64,000 bases of DNA from JACZWZ01 sp964194935 (GTDB taxonomy: Bacteria; Actinomycetota; Acidimicrobiia; Spongiisociales; UBA11373), in NCBI GenBank assembly GCA_964194935.1, contig CAXMOL010000067.1, positions 1 to 64,000 of the forward strand. Reading direction: 5' to 3'. The notes beneath the pieces were generated by a model that worked only from the letters and a program-made list of their open reading frames with translations, ran no database searches and was not told the DNA's origin. Below, one piece after another: positions 58,731 to 64,000 of the stretch (position 1 is the stretch's first letter; the number at the start of each line of letters is the position of its first letter). Both the position numbers and the translations under genes were made by a program.

Positions 58731-59402
58731 CTAAATACCGAACCTGAGGACGTAGCCGGAAATGGCTGCGAAATGGAGGCTTGCTGCGGCCACCACCAGG
58801 ATGTGGAACACCTCGTGATACGAGAACGTCCGTGGCCATAGCCGAGGACGGTTGGTGACGAGAAGCACCATCCCAACCGTATAGAACAATCCGCCCAAGC
58901 CGATGAGGAGCAGTGCCGTCCACGGAAGGCGGTTGCTCAGTGGCCACAACAGCAGCATTGCCAGCCAACCTTGCGTTGTTTGTAGTGCAATCGACAGATT
59001 TGGGGACGGAGTGCGGCGCACCGTCTTCTCGAGTGCACCGATTGCCACGATGCCCCACTGGATCACCAGGGTGGCGACTCGAATCCAGCCGTCGAGGACA
59101 ATTGCGGCCAGAGGCGTAAAGGTGCCAGCGATAAGAACGTAGATCATGACGTGATCGAGGCGCTGCATCCGACGCTTGTGCGCCTCCCGCCACGGGACCG
59201 AGTGGTACAACGACGACACCGTAAAGAGACCCACCAGGCTCAGTCCGAACACCACGAATGAGAGCCGGCGCCAACCACCCCCGGGTGCGATAGCAAACAG
59301 AATGACGGCGCCGATCAGGGCGGCGACCGCAGCGGAGCCGTGAAGAAGTCCGCGAACCGGATTTGTCATCTTTCCCAAGCGGACACGTTCGTGTGGTTCC
59401 AC
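58731..59402 (-). CDS. hemolysin III family membrane protein (PAQR/HlyIII)
   Basis: A 223-residue seven-helix membrane protein. It has VRGLLHGSAAVAALIGAV, the metal-site segment SSLYHSVPWREAHKRRMQRLDH, YVLIAGTFTPLA and the C-terminal SYHEVFHILVVAAASLHF, all family hallmarks. The histidines and the aspartate of these motifs form the PAQR zinc site. The role is unproven in bacteria. The GTG start follows TACGGT by 6 nt. Confidence 0.88.
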   Translation of the reverse strand: MEPHERVRLGKMTNPVRGLLHGSAAVAALIGAVILFAIAPGGGWRRLSFVVFGLSLVGLFTVSSLYHSVPWREAHKRRMQRLDHVMIYVLIAGTFTPLAAIVLDGWIRVATLVIQWGIVAIGALEKTVRRTPSPNLSIALQTTQGWLAMLLLWPLSNRLPWTALLLIGLGGLFYTVGMVLLVTNRPRLWPRTFSYHEVFHILVVAAASLHFAAISGYVLRFGI

Positions 59403-59408
59403 CGGGGC

Positions 59409-59414
59409 ACCGTA
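59409..59414 (-). promoter_or_regulatory. -10 hexamer TACGGT of the HlyIII gene
   Basis: Placed 6 nt before the GTG at 59402. Confidence 0.4.
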
Positions 59415-59431
59415 CCCGCTTCGGCCCGATA

Positions 59432-60445
<1,014 letters not shown>

Positions 60446-60451
60446 CGTGCA

Positions 60452-60457
60452 AGGCTA
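60452..60457 (-). promoter_or_regulatory. -10 hexamer TAGCCT of moaA
   Basis: Placed 6 nt before the GTG at 60445. The 5-prime end would then carry no leader, so a Moco riboswitch is not expected here. Confidence 0.45.
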
Positions 60458-60692
60458 CCGGCCCGGCAACCATCAGAGCCATTCGGCCGTCCCCCGGCGG
60501 ATAGACCGCCGCGGCTGCTTGCGCTTCGCCGCTCCCGTCACCGGCGCTTGGGACCTTCGACCCTGTCGGCTTGGGGCGTCGCTTGTGAGATTGGTCATGA
60601 GCCGGGAGGGATCGCTGATCGTCGAATGCCGATCCGGAACCCAATGAAGATGCAGGCCGGTGGTCGGGTGTCGACTACTTGGAGAGTCTGAG

Positions 60693-61604
60693 GTGAAGGC
60701 ACGTCTTCTGGCCGTGGCGATCGTTGCATCGTTCTTTGCGGCTTGCGGCGGTTCTACCACCGCCCAACCACCGTTTATCGATCTTGGCGATCGGGTTCGC
60801 CTGCCGACCGAGGGAATCGACGAGGTGGCCCCGCTTCGCATAGCGGTGGCAGCAATTCTTTCGCCGGAGGGCAACATCGAAAGCTATGGAGCTCTGTCGG
60901 ACTACATCGGTATCAAGTTGAATCGCCCGGTCGAGATCGTGCAGCGTCGCACCTACCAGGAGATCAACGATCTGTTGGAGGCAGGTCATGTCGACGTCGG
61001 TTTCGTGTGTACAAGTGCCTATGTCCTGGGACACGATGAGTTCGGACTCCGTCTTCTCGCCGCGCCGCAGATAGCAGGCGAGACGGTCTACTACTCCAAG
61101 TTGATTGTCGCTGCCGACAGTGAGGCCGAGAGCATGGCCGACCTGAGGGGCGCAACCTTTGCTTTCAGCGACCCCATCAGTACGAGTGGACTGGCCTATC
61201 CGACACTTCTGGTCGAGGAACTTGGTGAGACCCCTGAGACATTCTTCGGCCGGACCTTCTTCACATATAGCCACGAGGGGGCCATCGACGCGGTGGTCGG
61301 TGAACTCGCCGACGCCGCCAACGTCGACAGCCTGGTGCTCGACTTCGTGCTGGCTCGAAACCCCGATCTTCCCATCAAGGTGATCGACCGTTCGCCTGCC
61401 TTCAAGATCCCGCCTGCGGTGGCGTCTCCGAGCCTGTCGCCTCGTCAAGCAGCAGAGATACAGGGTCTCCTCTTGTCGATCGTGGCGGACCCGGAGGCTG
61501 CTTCGGTACTTGCGGCGCTCGGCATTGATCGGTTCGTCGCAGTGGAAGACACCGAATACGACGGTGTCCGCGATCTGATCTACCGCGATGGTGCCACGCC
61601 ATGA
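60693..61604 (+). CDS. PhnD-like substrate-binding lipoprotein, probable sensor input
   Basis: A 303-residue exported lipoprotein. The signal peptide RLLAVAIVASFFAAC ends in lipobox FAAC. A periplasmic-binding fold of the PhnD type follows, with LRIAVAAILSPEGNIESYGALSDYI, ADLRGATFAFSDPISTSG and the DFVLARNPDLPIKVI region. PhnD proteins bind phosphonate, phosphite or similar anions. No permease is present: the gene overlaps a histidine kinase by ATGA, so it probably presents a ligand to that sensor. GGAG precedes the GTG. Confidence 0.83.
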   Translation: MKARLLAVAIVASFFAACGGSTTAQPPFIDLGDRVRLPTEGIDEVAPLRIAVAAILSPEGNIESYGALSDYIGIKLNRPVEIVQRRTYQEINDLLEAGHVDVGFVCTSAYVLGHDEFGLRLLAAPQIAGETVYYSKLIVAADSEAESMADLRGATFAFSDPISTSGLAYPTLLVEELGETPETFFGRTFFTYSHEGAIDAVVGELADAANVDSLVLDFVLARNPDLPIKVIDRSPAFKIPPAVASPSLSPRQAAEIQGLLLSIVADPEAASVLAALGIDRFVAVEDTEYDGVRDLIYRDGATP

Positions 61605-63016
61605 ACGAAGGCCCTCCCAGTCGTTTCGACTGGCTTTCCGATCGCACCAGACAGATCCTCGGTGCCGTCAGCGTGCGGACCAAGATCCTCGGCATCGTTC
61701 TTGCCCTCACGTTGGCGCTGGGGCTCGGTGTGACCTGGCAGGTGAGGACATCAACTCACGGAGTACTCCTCGAAGAACTCGATCTTCGTGGAATCGCCGT
61801 CGCCAGCGATCTGGCGGCGAGCAGCGTCGACCCGATTCTGCTGGATGACACGTTTGCGCTCCATCAGTTGCTGACTCAGACCGTGAAGAATCACCCGGAT
61901 GTCGTGTATGCATTCGTGACCGACCTCGAGGGTGATGTGGTGGCCCACACCTTCGGGTTGGATGGCTTTCCGGCCCAGCTCGTCGACATCGAAACCATCG
62001 GTGAGCCCTTCGTCTACGACAGCGATGTCGGTCGGATCCGCGACTTTGCGGAGCCGGTATTGGCAGGCCGGGTCGGGACGGCTCGTGTCGGTCTGTCTGA
62101 AGTAAGGCTCAGCACGTTGGTGGCGGGAATCACCACTCAAATGCTGCTCACGACCCTTGCCGTGGCGGTTGCCGGTATCGCCTCCGCGGTGTTTCTCACA
62201 TGGCTCCTCACGCGGCCGATTCTGGATCTCGTTGAGACCACGCGCCGGGTCGGAGCCGGAGATTTAGGGGCAAGAGCCCGCCCTTGGGCACGGGATGAGA
62301 TAGGCGTTTTGGCCGAAGCTTTCAATGACATGGTCGAAGATCTCGACGAGAGTCGAGCAACCATCGAAACCAAGGAAGCTGCCAGGACGCGCCTGTTGGA
62401 ACAGCTCATCACCGTCCAGGAGGAGGAGCGCAAGCGGATAGCCCGCCAGCTTCACGATGGCGTCGGCCAGTCCCTCAACTCGTTGGTTCTGGGGCTTTCG
62501 ACCTTGATGCAGGGCGATGATTCGGTCAACGCGTCGGCCGAGGCGACGCAGCTTCGGGATGTCACGCTCGAGACCCTCGATGGAGTGCGGCAACTCAGTC
62601 GGGAGCTGCGTCCCAGCGTCCTCGACGATCTGGGACTGGCTGAGGCGCTCGAGCACTACGCGGTGGAGGTTGCCGGCCTCTATCCGGACCTGCTGGTGGA
62701 TACCCAGTTGGACCTGGACACTCGGCTTTCTCCCGCGGTAGAGATCGCGGTCTACCGCATGGTTCAGGAGAGCATGACGAATGCGGCCAGGCATAGCGGT
62801 GCGCAGACGCTGAGTGTCGTCGTGGCGCAGCGCGCCGGCAGAACGCAAGCAATTATCGAAGACAACGGTATCGGCTTCGATGTCGAGGCCATGCGACGAA
62901 GCGGCAAGAGCGTCGGCATCCATGGGATAACGGAACGCGCCGACCTGGTGGGTGGGGATGTGCGCTTTGAGAGCGGTGCAGGCGGAACAACAGTGTTTAT
63001 CGAGGTTCCAGAATGA
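61601..63016 (+). CDS. sensor histidine kinase (HisKA_3/NarX-DesK type)
   Basis: A 471-residue membrane kinase. The two membrane helices are ILGIVLALTLALGLGVTW and TTLAVAVAGIASAVFLTWLLT, and the extracytoplasmic sensor region lies between. A HAMP segment follows near residue 205-257. HisKA_3 has the phosphorylated histidine in EEERKRIARQLHDGVGQSLNSL, and the ATPase has VQESMTNAARHSG, IIEDNGIGFD and GIHGITERADLVGGDV. It overlaps the PhnD-like lipoprotein and the response regulator by ATGA. Confidence 0.92.
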   Translation: MNEGPPSRFDWLSDRTRQILGAVSVRTKILGIVLALTLALGLGVTWQVRTSTHGVLLEELDLRGIAVASDLAASSVDPILLDDTFALHQLLTQTVKNHPDVVYAFVTDLEGDVVAHTFGLDGFPAQLVDIETIGEPFVYDSDVGRIRDFAEPVLAGRVGTARVGLSEVRLSTLVAGITTQMLLTTLAVAVAGIASAVFLTWLLTRPILDLVETTRRVGAGDLGARARPWARDEIGVLAEAFNDMVEDLDESRATIETKEAARTRLLEQLITVQEEERKRIARQLHDGVGQSLNSLVLGLSTLMQGDDSVNASAEATQLRDVTLETLDGVRQLSRELRPSVLDDLGLAEALEHYAVEVAGLYPDLLVDTQLDLDTRLSPAVEIAVYRMVQESMTNAARHSGAQTLSVVVAQRAGRTQAIIEDNGIGFDVEAMRRSGKSVGIHGITERADLVGGDVRFESGAGGTTVFIEVPE

Positions 63017-63678
63017 AAAACCCTATTCGCATAGTTCTTGCTGATGACCACACCGTGTTGCGTGCCGGTCTGAAGTCGCTACTCAGCGCCGAGAGCGATT
63101 TGGAGGTGGTTGGTGAGGCGGGTGACGGCATCGATTGCGTCGCACTAGCCGCCGAACTGCAACCGGACGTAATCGTGCTCGACATCAACATGCCTACCTG
63201 TGGCGGGTTGGAGGCACTGCCGGCGATCCGCGAACGCGCACCTGAATGCCGGGTGCTGGTGCTCACGATGCACGACGACCCCGGATATCTGCGTACCGTT
63301 CTGCGGTCCGGTGGCTCAGGCTTCTTGCTCAAGCAATCTGCCGCCGATGAACTCCTATCCGCCATTCGCTCGGTGGCCGAAGGCGGCCTTTACGTAAGTC
63401 CTCGCCACGCCCGGGTGCTGCTGGACCAGGCCGCCGCCGACACCGCGCGACGGAGGCCAGACGATGAAAACCATGTGCGCTATCGGTCTCTGAGCGACCG
63501 TGAGACCGAGATTTTCAAACTCACTGCGCTTGGCCACTCGAATGCGGAGATGGCAGAGATTCTCGCCCTGAGCGTCAAGACCGTGGAGACCTACAAGTCC
63601 AGGATGATGAAGAAGCTCAACCTGGACGGCCGGGCATCGTTGGTCCGGTTGGCGCTCGAGCTGGACGTGTTGCACTAG
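63013..63678 (+). CDS. NarL/LuxR-type response regulator
   Basis: A 221-residue DNA-binding response regulator. The receiver has DDH at residues 11-13 and phospho-acceptor Asp57 in VIVLDINMP. The C-terminal LuxR helix-turn-helix runs SLSDRETEIFKLTALGHSNAEMAEIL to KKLNLDGRASLVRLAL. It overlaps the kinase by ATGA. The likely target is the Tat-exported gene about 290 nt downstream, which also has a TGTGA-N6-TCACA operator. Confidence 0.93.
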   Translation: MKNPIRIVLADDHTVLRAGLKSLLSAESDLEVVGEAGDGIDCVALAAELQPDVIVLDINMPTCGGLEALPAIRERAPECRVLVLTMHDDPGYLRTVLRSGGSGFLLKQSAADELLSAIRSVAEGGLYVSPRHARVLLDQAAADTARRRPDDENHVRYRSLSDRETEIFKLTALGHSNAEMAEILALSVKTVETYKSRMMKKLNLDGRASLVRLALELDVLH

Positions 63679-63967
63679 CTCGCGCCGTGTAGGGGGAAAC
63701 CCCGACACTCCTCTCCGGACGGCACCAGGGAACTCACCTACATGAACGGGACCTTCATCTCTGCGCGGTAATCCCATAGTTTGTGATTCTTCTCACAAGC
63801 ATGAATGAATCGCCGCTGTCGGATATCAGGACCTGGGTCACCCTCGGGGACCCAGGTTGCGACCCGTCGGCGATTACTTGCGTTGGGGGTGCGGCGCCTG
63901 CTCGGAGCGCAGCACCCCTATTTCTTCTGAAACCCCGATCGAGTCCCAGTACCAGGAGGTCGTACAC
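63679..63967 (+). promoter_or_regulatory. 289-nt leader with a CRP-type operator and hairpins
   Basis: The region holds no open frame. A perfect TTGTGATTCTTCTCACAA palindrome is at 63781-63798. A hairpin with CCTGGGTC/GACCCAGG arms and a GGGGTGC/GCACCCC hairpin lie downstream. AGGAGG lies a few nt before the next start. Confidence 0.6.
63781..63798. promoter_or_regulatory. CRP/FNR-family operator TGTGA-N6-TCACA
   Basis: TTGTGATTCTTCTCACAA is a perfect palindrome whose half-sites match the CRP consensus. It is about 170 nt upstream of the Tat-protein start. Confidence 0.65.
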
Positions 63968-64000
63968 GTGAAGGTTACGAGGCGTCGTTTTGTCCAGGGA
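63968..64000 (+). CDS. Tat-exported protein, N-terminus only (runs off the window)
   Basis: The first 11 codons read MKVTRRRFVQG. TRRRFVQG fits the twin-arginine signal S/T-RR-x-F-L-K, so the product is a Tat substrate, probably a cofactor-bearing oxidoreductase. AGGAGG lies about 8 nt before the GTG. It sits downstream of a PhnD-like sensor, kinase and regulator and near moaA, which suggests a molybdoenzyme, but nothing in the visible part proves that. Confidence 0.6.
   Translation, partial: MKVTRRRFVQG

Noticed and set aside
60446..60692. tRNA-Sec or other RNA gene in the gap before the PhnD-like gene
   Set aside because: No cloverleaf with a TCA anticodon is visible. The gap holds only likely promoter sequence and an imperfect TGTGA-like half-site near 60583.
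63679..63967. Moco riboswitch in the Tat-gene leader
   Set aside because: The stems do not match the long conserved Moco-riboswitch architecture that I can recall.

Overview
The window is a GC-rich chromosomal segment of an uncultured actinomycete-like bacterium, most likely Actinomycetota and possibly an Acidimicrobiia-type lineage. The evidence is high GC, frequent GTG and TTG starts, an F420 biosynthesis gene (cofC), Nudix and phosphohistidine-phosphatase domains beside polyphosphate kinase as in mycobacterial MutT1, a GatCAB/GltX indirect glutaminylation route, and very many leaderless start codons placed 6 to 8 nt after a TANNNT hexamer. The taxonomic call is inference. I see no insertion sequence, prophage or CRISPR array, and genes are packed with many 4-nt overlaps.

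Layout. 1-9.2 kb: an alpha/beta hydrolase, a polyphosphate kinase-Nudix fusion with an overlapping RHG phosphatase, rpiB, murA (with the fosfomycin-resistance Cys to Asp change), a NifU-type scaffold, glycerate kinase, meaB, enoyl-CoA hydratase and an SRPBCC protein. 9.2-14.7 kb: a membrane-anchored hydrolase, then the overlapping run cysteine desulfurase-mnmA-ligA. 14.7-18.8 kb: two small proteins and the succinylase lysine genes dapC-dapD-dapE. 18.9-23.8 kb: gatC-gatA-gatB-HAD phosphatase, then an epimerase. 23.8-33.6 kb: aminopeptidase N, an LCP cell-wall ligase, pgpA, an S9 peptidase, an unknown protein, an FAH-family enzyme and gltX, followed by tRNA-Gln(CTG) and tRNA-Glu(CTC), the two substrates expected of a non-discriminating GluRS. 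33.7-42.6 kb: an extremely tryptophan-rich membrane protein, an SDR, an orphan ABC ATPase, cofC, pyruvate kinase, a small protein and a VanW-PASTA protein. 42.7-48.4 kb: a RecB-like nuclease, an HD-GYP protein, an RmuC-like nuclease-fold protein and, divergently, two overlapping dynamin-like GTPases. 48.4-56.0 kb: a lipid kinase, a phosphoribosyltransferase, a 51-residue peptide gene, an MFS transporter, a peptidoglycan-binding lipoprotein, an RNA m5U methyltransferase and a RecQ helicase. 56.1-64 kb: an OsmC-family gene with an in-frame UGA, P5C dehydrogenase, an RRM protein, a hemolysin III protein, moaA, a PhnD-like lipoprotein with histidine kinase and response regulator, and at the edge the start of a Tat-exported protein behind a perfect TGTGA-N6-TCACA operator.

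The most notable item is at 56132-56599 on the minus strand. An OsmC/Ohr-family thiol peroxidase-like protein has TGA exactly where the peroxidatic cysteine belongs. The frame continues for 88 more codons to the family's second cysteine (CPVARS) and a proper C-terminus. A GC hairpin with a G-containing loop starts about 20 nt downstream of the UGA, as expected for a bacterial SECIS element. This is a predicted selenoprotein that ordinary gene calling would truncate or miss. Other highlights are the PPK-Nudix fusion, the Trp-rich membrane protein, the nuclease/dynamin neighbourhood, the leaderless-promoter signature and the CRP-type site ahead of the Tat gene.
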